A DNA stretch of 64,000 bases, from contig JBOZIK010000001.1 in the NCBI GenBank assembly GCA_051453625.1, forward strand, positions 173,098,436-173,162,435, in the 5' to 3' direction. The DNA comes from Welwitschia mirabilis. Taxonomy: Eukaryota; Gnetophyta; Gnetopsida; Welwitschiales. The notes under the pieces were generated by a model. It made no database searches, was not told the origin of the DNA, and worked only from the letters and a program-made list of their open reading frames with translations. Below are positions 51,189 to 63,085 of this stretch, one piece after another. Each line of letters starts with the position of its first letter. Positions within the stretch are counted from its first letter, which is position 1. The position numbers and the translations under genes were made by a program.

Positions 51189-51640
51189 ATGAGTTTGAGG
51201 ATGAATGTACGTCTTAAGGAGGGGAGTCTATCATGATTCTTTAACCTCTTTAAAGGAAAGAACACCCCATGTCTATGAAAAAAATTATTAAAATGTTAAT
51301 TTTAATTAATCTGTTCAAGGGATATAATCCTTATAAAATAAATTGTAATACATATGAAACTCTTCCTTTGTATGCAATGACATGATAACTATTTACCACT
51401 ATTAAAAATATGGTAAAGGAAGGGTGTAGGACATGCATGATATTTATGCAAGTATACTAGTCCTTGACAAACTAGTTTAGTCACTCACTAGTTTCATAAA
51501 CTAGACCTTAAAGGTAGTATGACTTAACTGGTCTAACCTATGAAGCCTAGTGTTTAACATGGGGAAGTGTTGTACTTTTTTAATCATTAATAAAGCTTAA
51601 TGGTTACCTCTTTCATTTCATATCTTTAAATTATAGATTA
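51189..51640 (+). mobile_element. 3' end of a plus-strand gypsy element: polypurine tract and start of LTR
   Basis: Right after the gap, GAGTTTGAGGATGAATGTAC then CTTAAGGAGGGGAG closely follow the typical end of plant chromovirus-type gypsy pol, which reads roughly 'TTCGAGGACGAA...TTAAGGAGGGGAG' just before the 3' LTR. The LTR would begin at about 51226 with a decayed TGT(C/T)ATGATTC. The rest of this element must lie in the gap or be deleted. The end of the LTR is unknown; 51640 marks where the copia remnant begins. Confidence 0.5.
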
Positions 51641-52090
51641 TTTTAAAACATTTTAATTCTTAAATTACCTTAGTTCTTTAGTAGTAAAATTTCTTTTAAT
51701 ACAGTTATGGATTATTACTTTGAGGTTACGAGACTATACCTCCTCTTCAAAAACCCCATTTAAAGAGGTAGAATTAGCATCCATTTGTCAAAAAGTGATA
51801 TGATTCTTAAGAGTGTAAGTAAGAAATGCTGTCACTAATTCAAGGTATTTAATATGAGCATATGTTTTTCCATGATTTATGCCTACTTCTTACACATAAT
51901 GAAGAGCAAAAGGCAAGCCTTATACTTGTCAATTATATCATCAAAATTACATTTAGTTCTATAAATCCACCTTGTACCAATGATATTTTGTTTTATAGCC
52001 TATGATTAAGAATTCATATCATGCTTTTTTACAATATAAAAGATTTCTTCATCCATTGCCTTAATCTAATGTGGATATTTTATAGCTTTT
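51640..52090 (-). pseudogene. Copia reverse transcriptase (RVT_2) remnant
   Basis: The minus strand reads KAMDEEIFYIVKKHDMNS ('AM.EE...I..N.TW.LV'), NIIGTRWIYRTKCNFDDII ('IG.KW.YK.K...DG.I'), and DKYKACLL ('.RYKARLV'). Then come the region leading to '..F.PV' and QMDANSTSLNGVFEEEV ('QMDVKSAFLNG.LEEEVY'). These are the diagnostic N-terminal blocks of the copia enzyme. The catalytic YVDD block is beyond the break. Confidence 0.8.
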
Positions 52091-52479
52091 TCAGGCAATT
52101 AAAACTTTTATTTAAAAATTTACAACTTAATGCTAAATAATCATACATAATATTATTTCATACCATATCTTTTTTTATTACACCAAGATTTTGTTGATCT
52201 ATTTTCTTTATAGGAACATCATTAGAACTTATGATATTAGATGAATCATTATTATAGGTTAGCCTCTTATGTTTTAATTGATCATGAAGATTTTAATCTA
52301 GTAATTCAAATATATTTTTGAATTCATTTTCAACTTGATTTTGTATAGGAATAAACACTTGATTTACACTAGGATTTGTGCTTTTAATAGAAGTTTATCT
52401 AAGTGTCCTTTTCTCATCATTATCATCTTTAGATTCACTAGATTCATTATCATAAGAAACATGATCATTATCATTAGAA

Positions 52480-53180
52480 GTAAAAATAGAATTTTATGAC
52501 TTAAAAGGCATGGATTTAACATTAATGTTTTTTAAAACATTCTTTGAATTTATAAATATGCATGTTTTAGATCTAGATTCCAATTTGTCTTGATCAGTTT
52601 TTGTATTTTTTATAAAACAATTAAATTCAAAAATTTGTAAATGTGATAAATTAGGTTTAATGCCATATCATTTCTCATATGGAATGAAATGATCAAGATG
52701 CCTTATTACAATGTATTTCTGAAGGTAATCTGATGTGTTGATTACTTTAGCTCAAAAGGATTTATTAAGATCTACTTGAAGTAGCATGGTTCTTGTTATG
52801 TTTACCAAAGAGTGATTCTTTAAAGATGTGGTTTAATCCTATTGTCCTTCAAATAGGATTGAAATGTATTTAATAGGCACTAATGTTCATGACTATTCTT
52901 AAGAATTTAAGTCTTACACATGTTTCTCTTTTAGCTCATTTTTGAAAAAGTTTAAAAGATTGCAAGGCTTAAGATTTATATTTTCAGAAATAAACATGGT
53001 ATAATCTATGAAAATCATTAATAAATATAATAAAATACTTATAACTAGTTAGGCTTAGAGAGCTAAACGGACCACAAATGCCTAAATGAATCAATAATAG
53101 CTTCTAATATGACCTTATGATAACTCTTAAAAATGAAACTCTAGTTTTCTTACCTTGCATGCATTTCCTATAAGAATTTA
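52480..53180 (-). pseudogene. Copia integrase and pre-integrase remnant
   Basis: GKKTRVSF-like pre-integrase sequence leads into IHLGICGPFSSLSLTSYKYF ('HLDLFGP....S..GS.YF'), then FHRLYHVYFxKYKS ('D.SR..WVYFLK.KSE'). NITRTMLLQVDLNKSF corresponds to 'R.MARSML....LP..FWAEA', IPYEK to 'TPYE.W', and KPNLSHLQIFEF to 'KP.VSHL.VFGC'. KLESRSKTCIFI matches 'KLD.KS..CIFIGY'. Stops occur at Trp and Gln. Confidence 0.8.
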
Positions 53181-53235
53181 TAGGCTATATTTAAACGTTA
53201 ATCAAACTTCTTACAAGATATATCAAATCATCCCT

Positions 53236-53345
53236 TTCTTATACTACCAAATTGTATGTATTTGATGGGATATTTTAAGTAGTTTTACAAAACATTAGAC
53301 AAGTTTATGCTAAATTTTAATGATAATAAAGTACTAAGGTAAATA
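53236..53345 (+). repeat. 100-bp dispersed motif, copy 2
   Basis: CTACCAAATTGTATGTATTTGATGGG-type start, then AAGTAGTTTTACAAAACATT, AGACAAGTTTATGCTAAATT and CTAAGGTAAATATCAC. Same strand as copy 1 and about 2.25 kb from it. Confidence 0.65.
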
Positions 53346-54860
53346 TCACAAAAACATGTAATCTTCATTACATTTGATAGCATTTTAGGCAAGTTATAAT
53401 ATTTCATATTTGAAGCATCAATCTTGTAATCAAATAGATTGATTTGATATAAGAAGCATATTTACGAAGGCCATCATCCACCTTATTATCTAGATGATTA
53501 TACAGATGAGAGAAGAACTTATGCGAACTAGGACACTTACTAAACTAATCTAGTAGCTGGTGTGAATTCTATATGATTTAGTATCATCTCCTATGACATC
53601 TAGATGACCAACATACTAATGTCTAAATTTAATGCTTTATTAAACTTCACCAACCTTTTGTCTTATGTCATATACCTTTTTGCACAATCATTGAAATTTT
53701 ACCATCTCTATTAGTATTTGTTGTTTTTAGAATCTTTTCTTGTAATAAATACCTCCTTAGCCCTTAACTCTAACTTTATCTTCTTTAGCACTAAAAATTC
53801 TCATGACAAGAAATCAAAGGGAAAGATATCAATCAAATGTTATTATAAAAATAAATCTTCCTTGATGTTAGATTTTGTATCCTTTATTGAGGTGCTGCTG
53901 ATATTGATTGAACTATAATTAAAACTATATTTTTTTTGTTTTTCATATCATTTGTTATGTGCATCTTTGTTATGTTTTATGTTACTTATAATTTCATGAC
54001 AGCTTCATCTATGATATAAATCATGAAGGTAACCTATATTAAGGTTGACATTATTAATTTAGATGCATTACATTTCATTTCTTAAATTGACTTTACATTA
54101 TTTTCATATTCTGTTTAATGCACCTGATAGTTTAGGTTGAACTTGGTCTAGTGATAGATTTCCTTAATTGATTTAGGTCATATAGGGTCAATCCTTATGA
54201 TAGGTTGAATTCATAGATATTTCATTTATATTATTTCTGCATCTCATCTACATAGTATACTTATTTACATCATTTATTTTGCACCATTATTTTGTTCTAC
54301 TTAGAAAGTAAATAAGTATTTCATTTGAAATTAATTCTCTTTCTTCTCACCTATTCTTTTAATGAAATTATGATATTTGGGTTTACTCCTATCTATATTA
54401 GTGTGGTGTATTGTATAATATATATATTTCGATGATTGTTATAATTTATTTAGGGATATAACATTTGCATAAATACACATTGTAACATCTTGGAACTATT
54501 GCTAGAAAAGATTACTTGGAGTTCAAAATTGTGATTGCTTAAATAAGTAGTTTGGATTTTAGTTCAGATATTTCTTTATAGTAGAATTATATCTTCATAA
54601 TGGAACTATAGGTTTTTCTTTATACATTTTTTGATTTATGTTCCAAAAATAGTGCCTTATTGTCCCACTTATCATGTGGATGATGTGTAGTGATGATGGT
54701 TTATGAAACTAGGGCTTTTATTTTTACAAAAAAGACAATTTTTACTACTGTTTCCTCTATAGCCAAAATGACTTAGTGGATGATTATTAGTTTTTAGTCT
54801 ATGTGTTTTTATGATTATAATTTCCTTTATTTTTTGTCCTCAGGCTTTTATGTCTTTTAA
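53346..54860. other. Unassigned, possible copia-type zinc knuckle at 53790
   Basis: Most of this stretch is unreadable. Within a 66-codon open run (53718-53918, plus) is SHDKKSKGKISIKCYYKNKS, which resembles the Lys-rich lead into a 'KCYYC...GH' retroelement knuckle, but the second and later ligands are not present. I give it low weight. Confidence 0.3.
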
Positions 54861-54869
54861 TGTTCTAGT

Positions 54870-55890
54870 ACGTCATCAAGATGACCACTAAGACAACATA
54901 TACAGAAATAGAACTAAGAATACTAAGACATGTTAAACTCAGGTAAAAAGATAAAATATCAAACAGAGTGGATGTTGATCAAATAAAACATCCAAAAAGG
55001 TTTCATCAACTATGAACAAAACCTAAGTACACATACCCCAAGTACCCAAAATATTTCAAACATAGAGAAAGAACATTTTTTTTGCATTTATTATCTTTTT
55101 AGTCTAATTTTTTTCAAAGAAAATTTTTCAAAAGAAGGTCTAGAATAAAAAATTTTTTTGCAATGTTAAATTCTACATAAAAACAAAAACAAGTAGCTTT
55201 ATCTAATCCTTCTATCATGATAGAATCCTCTACTACTCTTATAAATACAATTGCTAATGTCACACTTAAAAATCACTTATAAATAAAAATCATTAAATCT
55301 AAAATTCTTTTGACCTACCTACTAGTAATGATGTTGAATTAAGTAATCTAAACACATATCCTACTTTTAATGGAGAAAATTATGGAGACCCCTCTAACAG
55401 ATAGCCAACATCAAAAAATTAGTGCTTACTTTAAGAAACATTAAAAAATAAATTAGTGATCATACTTATATGGTTATCTGTCCAATTACATTAAAAGGAA
55501 TAGTGAAATTATGGCTAAGGAATATTCCACATAAAAGCTTAAAAACATGAAACTCAATTTAATAATCCTTTTTAAAAAAATTTATGAGTGAAAAAAACAA
55601 GAAGAAAAACAAAGAAAGAGATAACAAATTTTCAATAATATTATGCCTTTACTTATGAATGATTTTTAATTGTAATTAATTCTAATCCCATTAATGTATT
55701 CACTTAAGAAGAATTAATAGATTATTTCTATAGTGGACTTAATAGCCAAACTAAACAACTTGTATATTTTTCATTTAATAGAAAATTAATGAGTCTTACA
55801 TTAGAAAAAGGATGGAGGTTGATGAAAGAACTTGTAGAAGTAATTCAAATATGGCCTAAACCAATACCTAAAGAAAATTATACTGTAGGC
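54870..55890 (+). pseudogene. Plus-strand Ty3/gypsy gag remnant
   Basis: The clearest blocks are ITLKGIVKLWLRNIPHKSL ('LTLKG.A..W...LP..SI') near 55480-55545, and EELIDYFYSGLNSQTKQLV with LMSLTLEKGWRLMKELVE (55700-55850). The last matches '....FY.GL...T...VD...GG.LM..T...A..L.EE' of the gypsy capsid C-terminus. At its 3' end it runs into copy 3 of the 100-bp motif. No protease or pol follows before the CACTA element. Confidence 0.65.
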
Positions 55891-55892
55891 CC

Positions 55893-55960
55893 CTGTGCTA
55901 CCAAATTGTATGTATTTGATGGGATGTTATGAGCTATTTTATAGGACATTTATATAGGTT
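55893..55960 (+). repeat. 100-bp dispersed motif, copy 3 (partial)
   Basis: GCTACCAAATTGTATGTATT and TGATGGGATGTTATGAGCTA, then TTTTATAGGACATT, match copies 1 and 2; the similarity fades afterwards. Confidence 0.6.
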
Positions 55961-56490
55961 AAGATGTAAATCTGAGGATTTTGAAGAGTTTATGGATGAT
56001 CACTGAAATACACAATTATTGGCATGTTTAGATGCATTTCAATCACTTTTTAATGCTTACTTCTTGAAATAAGATCATTAATGCTAGAGTTAGTTTCTTT
56101 TTAGTTGGGAAGCTAAGGAGGATTGTTGTCCCCACTGTTGTCTCCACGATAGATAAGACAACATCCCTATACATGACTGGAGCTAAAACCAATGAAAGCC
56201 TCTTTTTCAAAGGTTTCATCTCCCATGTCATTCCCAAAACATGAAGGATAACAAAACATAACATATGAATCATTGTTTCCTTAATCATCTTCATGATAGT
56301 TAAGATAACACTTGAAATGGTCAACTAACTTTCATTCATTTTATCTATATTCTCCCTTGAACTGAAGCACATTTTTTAGCATATTTTGATTGATAGTTTC
56401 ACTTTTAAGTTATATAAATAAATTCCCCTTTAACTCTTCTATTCATCTTCATTTTCACCAGACATTCTCGTGATAGGAAATTGAAGGGTG
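55961..56490. other. Flank left of the CACTA element, unassigned
   Basis: A 93-codon minus-strand open run (56324 down to 56043) and the plus-strand frame both lack a family I recognise. The stretch is somewhat richer in G and C than its surroundings. The last three bases before the transposon are GTG. Confidence 0.4.
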
Positions 56491-56507
56491 CACTATAAGA
56501 AATATAA
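56491..56507 (+). repeat. Left terminal inverted repeat of the CACTA element
   Basis: CACTATAAGAAATATAA. CACTACAAGAAA is the usual plant CACTA terminus; here the C after CACTA is T, a deamination-type change. Confidence 0.75.
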
Positions 56508-56850
56508 CCTTTTAAAATGCCTTAAAAGGTCTCAAAAAATTCCTTAAACACTTTTAAGGTGTTTCTTCATAAAATTCTTTAAAAAATCTTACCTTAAAAT
56601 CTAATAAGCTTTTAAGGCATTTCTATGACATTCAAATAAAAATGTCTTAAAAGGCCTTGTAAGGTGTTTTTCCAAAAAAAAATTCTTAAAAGGTCTCTAG
56701 TCCTTTTCAGGCATTCTTCTTAAAAAATGCCTTAAAAGAATTCAAGATGTTTTGAGGAATTTTTTAAAAAAAAATCCTTAAAAGGCTTTAGGCTATTTTA
56801 AGGCATTTTATCAAATAAAAGTATCAAAAGGCATCTTTGTAAAAAAATAA
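56505..56850. repeat. Left subterminal repeat array
   Basis: Repeated ATGCCTTAAAAGG / TTTTAAGG(T/C)(G/A)TTT words in both orientations, spaced about 25-40 bp apart. The array ends near CAAAAGGCATCTTTG at about 56828. It is the counterpart of the array at the right end. Confidence 0.75.
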
Positions 56851-57418
56851 TAATAAAATAAATGCCCCTGAGGTGCAATTATCACATCCCTAAATCATGA
56901 TGTGGTTCAAGATCTTATCTTTCATTTCTTAGAAACTTATGGATATGCTTGTGAATTCCTATCATAGCCCATAGACCAAAAACACTTATTTCCCTCACTC
57001 GTATGTAAGGCATATTACCATAAATTTATAATTATAAAATATAGTGCATTTGCATTAAGGTAGTTATGATTTACTTTTGGAGAGTATTAAGATTGATGAT
57101 TAAAAATATTAAATTCTATCCTATATGTTAAGTTAAACATCTAAATCCATACATATTTAACAACACTAGATCAACTATTAAAAGATTCCTTAGCTACATT
57201 AAATTGTAGTGAAAACTTCTTGCAAAACCAACTTCCTACATTATATATAAAAGCATGAATTCATAACCACATATATTAGGTAAATAATCACATTAATATT
57301 TGTTTTTGTCCCCTCATGAACACTTCTTTTCCTTGATTATAGTAATGTTTTTATTGATAACTTCTTTCATGGAAAATGCTACGAGCTATTAAGTGTTAAA
57401 GATGATATACAAACTTAC
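56851..57418. other. CACTA interior, unassigned
   Basis: Ordinary AT-rich sequence between the subterminal array and the WD40 exon. It could be an intron or flank of the captured gene. No motif was read. Confidence 0.35.
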
Positions 57419-57548
57419 AGTGTGATCTTTTAACCCAGATGCTAAGAGAGGATGTCCATCAATCATGATAGTGTTAAGGTAAAGAACTATATCTATATGC
57501 CCTATCATCTTATGGATACATGTCATGGTCTTTAGATCATAATAAAAC
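57419..57548 (-). pseudogene. Captured WD40 exon resembling UTP13 / TORMOZ
   Basis: A 130-bp stretch lies between an acceptor (TGCAG, minus strand) and a donor (GTAAGT). It reads YDLKTMTCIHKMIGHIDIVL, then YLNTIMIDGHPLLASG, then LKDHTV, with no stop. This is one WD40 repeat with 'GH.DIVL.L.T' and the 'LLASGSKDHTVRLW' end, where Ser has become Leu. The 'YDL.TM.C....GH..IVL.L' wording matches the second propeller of UTP13 (TORMOZ in Arabidopsis), a U3 snoRNP protein in small-subunit rRNA processing. The family is firm as WD40; the UTP13 assignment is from memory of its pattern and less sure. Only this exon is recognisable, so it is a gene fragment. Confidence 0.6.
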
Positions 57549-60500
57549 CTGCATTCACAACATGAAAGAAAAATAATACATTAACATGTATCACACATAT
57601 GCCAAGTACATAATTCAAAGCATATATATTTATCATATTTCATGTTTTTACAATCTATCTAGTGTTAATAAAACTTTACACTACTAATCATGATTTATTA
57701 TTTATCCATCTTATGAAAATCTAAAAGTTAGTAACTTTGATATGTGATTCTTTTAAACTTAGCAAGATAGTATATTAAATAGTGTGTATAGTTAGAGTGC
57801 TTTAAATTTATTTTCTTACTTTTATGTTACATCTAGGAGACTAAAACTTCTATGCTACATTATTTCTAATGATAAAGCAATAGGCACAATAAAGATGATA
57901 TCATAATTGTAAAGCTTAAATCATGCACAATTTAAAGACTGCTACTAACAATGTATTAAAAAGTCAAAACTACCAGAAATACATTTGGAACAAGAGCTAT
58001 GAAAACTTAAGAACAGCAAGCATAAAAATAACAAGAAAAAGTAAATCATAGAATACAATTCTAATGTGGTTCACATCCTTTTTGCCATACGTCTAAAGAA
58101 TACACTACAAAATTTTATATGTCTATCTGAGATCAGTCACAAGGAACACAAGCCATTCCTCCAATTTAAGCACCAAATCCTCAACAAGAAATGAACTCCA
58201 AATTCACACAAAAAAGGATCTTATTTCCTTCTCCATAAAAAAGGATAATAAGAACCCTAATTAGATATTGATCTTACAACTTCCATTTCATACTATATTA
58301 GAACCACTAGGAATTTTTCAAGTAATACAAATGCTATTTGTGAACATAAATAAGCCTGTGTCATCAAGAGAGTTATGGATATTGTATTGCCTATGTGGCC
58401 TATGGTGTTTGGGAATCTATGTCTTTTTTTTAACATTGTATTATCATCTTTCTCATTGTAAATGATATATGTTGAAGATTTATTAGACATAATAAAAACA
58501 AAAATATTGAGACTAAGTTAAAGACCTTTGGGAATCAAAGATAAAAAGATGCTACATTCTTAATTGTTAATGCTTGTTCAATAGAAAAATTTGTTAAGAT
58601 TAAAGGTAACTATAAGGCTATGATATATGCTTAAACCTTTGATCCCCCCATGACTGGATATGACAAGTCTACATGCTACCTTAAATGGAATGCTACCATG
58701 GAAAAATTAACTAGATGAAGTAGAGATGAAGTTATGTGGAAAATACTTATAGGTAAGATTTTTTGAGGTCTTTGTTACTTAAGAGATCATAACACATTAA
58801 CCAAGTTTACAATTGCATTACACAGTTACATTAATGAATAAAAGAAATAGATAAATTTACTTTTGCATTATTTAATAGACATGGTAAATACATTAAAATA
58901 CTCTTTACTCTAAATAAGAAAACAAATGCATATATTGATGGAGGTCATACCCTGGTGATTGCATATATTAATAAAGCATTTAGAATAATTTTAAAAAAAG
59001 AAATAAATAATTGGAGAAGAGCATAATGATTTTATTATTAAATAACATAAAGGTCCTTCTAGTGAGGCCTACACATTCATAGCTGTGTTGTTTTTTGGGC
59101 TTCCATTACCCAAATCATTACTTAATAAAAGTTTGAACATCTTTCAAAATACGTTGCTATGTCCTATGCCTAGGAATAACTTGGAGCATCTTGTTCTTCA
59201 AAATTTAAACCCATTTTTATGATGACTCTAGAACAAAAGAAAAGAATCAAAGGATATGTAAATAGTAATAGCAAATCTTCTAAAAGAGAATTATAAAAAT
59301 GCTAACAAATAATGATTAAAAGTAATGTATGATCATGTATTCAATAAATTCGAGTGATTCCATGCAATAATTATTGGGAATAAGAAACAATGATTAAAAA
59401 TAATGTACAAGTGTGTATTGAATAAATTATAGTAATGCCATTCCATAATTAGTATAAACCCACATACCAATAATGGTGGAAAAAACAAATTAAGTTTTGG
59501 TTAAGGCAAAGTTATTTCCTGAGTAAAGATTGAATTTAAACTATTGCAGATAAGATGAGTTTGCTAGTTAAATGTGTTAGCTAAGAAGTAAAGCATATAG
59601 CACAAAGATAAAATTAAAATTGCAAATGACCAAATAATAAACAAAAGAGTAAGGATGGGCAACCCTCCTTATCTACTTTGGAAAAAATTAAAATAAGTAT
59701 TATTTTTGGATTTGCAACCTCTAACATGATAGTGAAATTAGTCTTATATAAGATCCCCAAGTATGAAAATTTCAAACAAATCATAAGCATGGCCTAACCA
59801 GTCAAGTTGTGTAACTATCCATTCACTTACTTGAGTCTATTAGATCTAATTTTATGAGTCTTTTAGAGTTTTGATCCAAGTAAAAAACTCCACTAGATGC
59901 AATTTTTTAATTAATAAACATTGTATTATTAGGATGAAGTTAAGTTAAGACCTTAAATCAAGTATTCAAATTAAGAATCCAAATAAATTGAAATATGAAT
60001 GTGTTGATCATGTGTAACAAATGTGAAATCATCATAATGTGTCACATATTAACTGGTCTTAATTAACCCCTTTCTTGTTATGGTGCTTTTGATTCAGCTT
60101 CATCTTATATTTTTGAAACCTCTTTTTAATGAAGATAAAACATCAAAAACTAATCAAAAATGCTAAATCATGGAGTGACATATCACATAACTAATACATG
60201 CTTTGGTTTGTGGAAGATGATTAGAATTTTTAGATGACATTGTAGATGTGAGGATTTGTAAGTTGTTTGTTGATAATTAAAAAGAGATGCTTGCTCGTCT
60301 ATAATCCTCTATATGGCTCTTATAAGAGCCAACTTTTTTTGGGATTTGTACTTTCATAATTAGATAAAGTTTATGCTTTATTTCATTTTGCTATCTTTTT
60401 TCTTATGAGATGCTATTTTCATTTAAATAAAATATAGTTTCTCTATATGATGCATGTTATAAAGATTTGAAATCATTATTTTTATTCTTAGTTAAATGAG

Positions 60501-63085
60501 GGAATCAAATCAAATAAAACATTATTTTTAATTTGTATTTGGACTCTTTTCTACAAGTGTTCTATCACAACGTACCATGTGAAAATTTTCTATCTTTGAC
60601 ATAATTTCTCTTCATTTGTTAAATTGTGTATTGAATGAAAGTTTTTTCCTCGATCACATGCATACTAGATGTTTCTTAGGTGTTTTTATGCTTCATTAAG
60701 ATCATGTTACTTCTAAAAGGCATTGTACAAGATTTGTAAATCTGTTTGATGTTCATGCTTAGTTTCTTCTTCATATTTGATATGTCTTGTCAACGGTTGT
60801 GGTAAATAATATGTTATACCTAATGTAAATTCATAGGTGAGAATTGATATATCTTAGGAGTATTTAGAAAGCAATCATACATATAAATATGTGTGTCACT
60901 AGGTCAAATTGAATTTGATAAATTACAAACAGAAACTTGTAGTGTTGATCAGATCTTTGGCCAGAAGCATTGAGACCTTTCACTCAGCATTATGTTTGTC
61001 ATCAACCATGACATGTTTACATTAAAATTAATTCATTAATAATAAAAATAAACAAAAATAGAAATTCAAAAAAAAAACTTACATAGCACATCAATTTAAA
61101 ATTCTTTTGGTTAGCTTGTGTTTATATATTACTTATAATTATAAATAAACTACTATCCAGATGCAACTAAATTGTTGAAAATGTAATGCATTAATTTTAG
61201 ATGATGAACTTTAGTAGTTGTCATTGTAAATGCATTTATTTGTTTTTTTGAGAAATATATTACTCACTATGTAATCATCTTCTTTAAGAGAGTAGAAAAG
61301 AAACCTCAATATGTAATAGTTATTATTTTTAAATAGTTGAGATTTGCTCACCCTCAGCTAAGGCTTTTTAATAAGATAAGTCAAAAAGATATATTTACAT
61401 GAATTTATCCTCTCTGTTTTTTTAATTTTTACTATTTCATTATTAACCAAAAATTGTGAAGTCCTCTAGCAATTTCAAACTTTCTAACTAATTTGTTTAC
61501 TTTATTTTATATTTTTGTTTTCTAGGTAATTGTCACTTCTATCTCATTGGGAACTATTATTCAAGAAAACCCCTGCAACTCCATTTTGCATGAATGACAT
61601 GAATGTGTTGTTTTAGGCTTATGATGAAATAAATAGAAGCTAGAGTCATAGAAACAATCTTAAATAATTTTAAACAGGTATTAGGAAATAAAATGAATTA
61701 AGTTAAAAAATTAATTAAGATATTACTATTATTTTTACTATTTTATTGGTTCTTGTTAAACATTGTAATGAAGCATTTAGCCATTATACGTGGAAAATAG
61801 GAGGTAAATGAAGGTTCCTGTGTTTTATTGAGGGATTAAAATATGTTGGTAAAAATGTTTTCCATCATGATATATTCTAACCCATATTTTGTAGTTAAGG
61901 ATATTTGAGGTTCTCTTGTGCTCCAAGAAATATTAATTCATTGTACTAAAATTATAGATAAGTGCATCCATTGACATTCTATTTTATTTGTTGTGGTGCC
62001 TTTTCTGAATGAGGCTTTTCTATATGAAACTGTTGTATGTACTTTTGCACAGATACTAGTGGATTGGAATCTTTAACTTGCTAGAGAAGATGCATCCTAA
62101 TGTTTAGAATCCAATGCTTAAGCTTTTTTTTTATTTATTCTTTTTTTTGTTATTTTATTTCTGAGTGAAAATAAATCTTAAAGATATTAAAAGCTGATAG
62201 AATATTTGGATTTTTGTGTTTGTGAAAGGATATATAGAATTTGATATAGTGGAATATGCAGTGGAAAATGTAATTAATGTAGTTATTATTCAATGCATTA
62301 TTATACAGAGAGAAAAGGAATTACAACTGATTTGAGACATTTCTAAAGGTGTCAAGATGAGGCATCTTTATAAGGACCAAATAAGGTTGCAATGGATACT
62401 GTCAGATTTCTATCTAAATGTTGTACAATTTATTCCATCTTTAGATAGATGGGTAGTAATCAAAGATTCTAAAATTTAAGATAGAAAAAAAAAGAGAGAG
62501 ATTTCTAAAATTTATAGAAGTCATACTATTTAGTTTTCTGAATTTTTGAAGTTTCTTTAAGTTTATAAGGATCTCTTTTTACTTAGCTCCCTTGTTTCAA
62601 CAGAATTATCTCTTGATCAGAGTATAGAGTTAGGCATTAACTCCTCAATTTTGTGGATAGTAATATTACATATTATGAGAAGCCTCTCCATTAAAATTAC
62701 TATTCTCCTCAAATTTGTATGTGTATGAATGCTTACTTTTGTTTTAATGATAATACACATTACTTAATAACAAGCCTTTAATACTAATTTGAATTAACTC
62801 ATTCTGACTACCTTAGTTAATTACCAAATCTGGGTTCTAATTTAACTTAAAAAAATTTTATTATTAACTAATAGTAACTAGTCTTCACTAGGAACTATTT
62901 CCTTTATCATAAATGAACTTCAAGACAATATAAGAACCTATTGATAAATAAACTCTATGATAGAGAACCTAAGTTTAATTTAACCATAGAAAAAGATTAT
63001 TTCTAATGAAGCCCTTATTTCTATGACCCATTCATCGAAAATTAAAAATCATTTACACAATAAAGATGTAGTAGAAAATACTTAC
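57549..63085. other. CACTA interior, mostly unreadable
   Basis: No transposase block is readable on either strand. A few short coding-like runs exist on the minus strand: MGLNFEEQDAPSYS near 59215-59170, and VMVDDKHNAE then KVSMLLAKDLI near 61010-60945. They lack a family I can name. Two overlapping open runs at 58268-58490 are on opposite strands and unconvincing. T-rich tracts (62125-62160) and an A/G-rich tract (62480-62505) are present. Confidence 0.35.

Larger units (their letters stand above)
51640..53200 (-). mobile_element. Ty1/copia pol fragment on the minus strand
   Basis: Integrase (53180 down to 52480) followed by reverse transcriptase (52090 down to 51640) is the copia order. 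Gag and protease are missing upstream, and the second half of the reverse transcriptase and RNase H are missing downstream, so the fragment is cut at both ends. It lies between two copies of the 100-bp motif. Confidence 0.75.

Noticed and set aside
56043-56324. 93-codon minus-strand open run as a real gene
   Set aside because: No recognisable family, no promoter or splice context; lies between a gypsy gag and a CACTA end. Left unassigned.
58268-58490. Two overlapping 65-codon open runs on opposite strands inside the CACTA element
   Set aside because: Neither has a family match I recognise and they mirror each other; not enough to call an exon.
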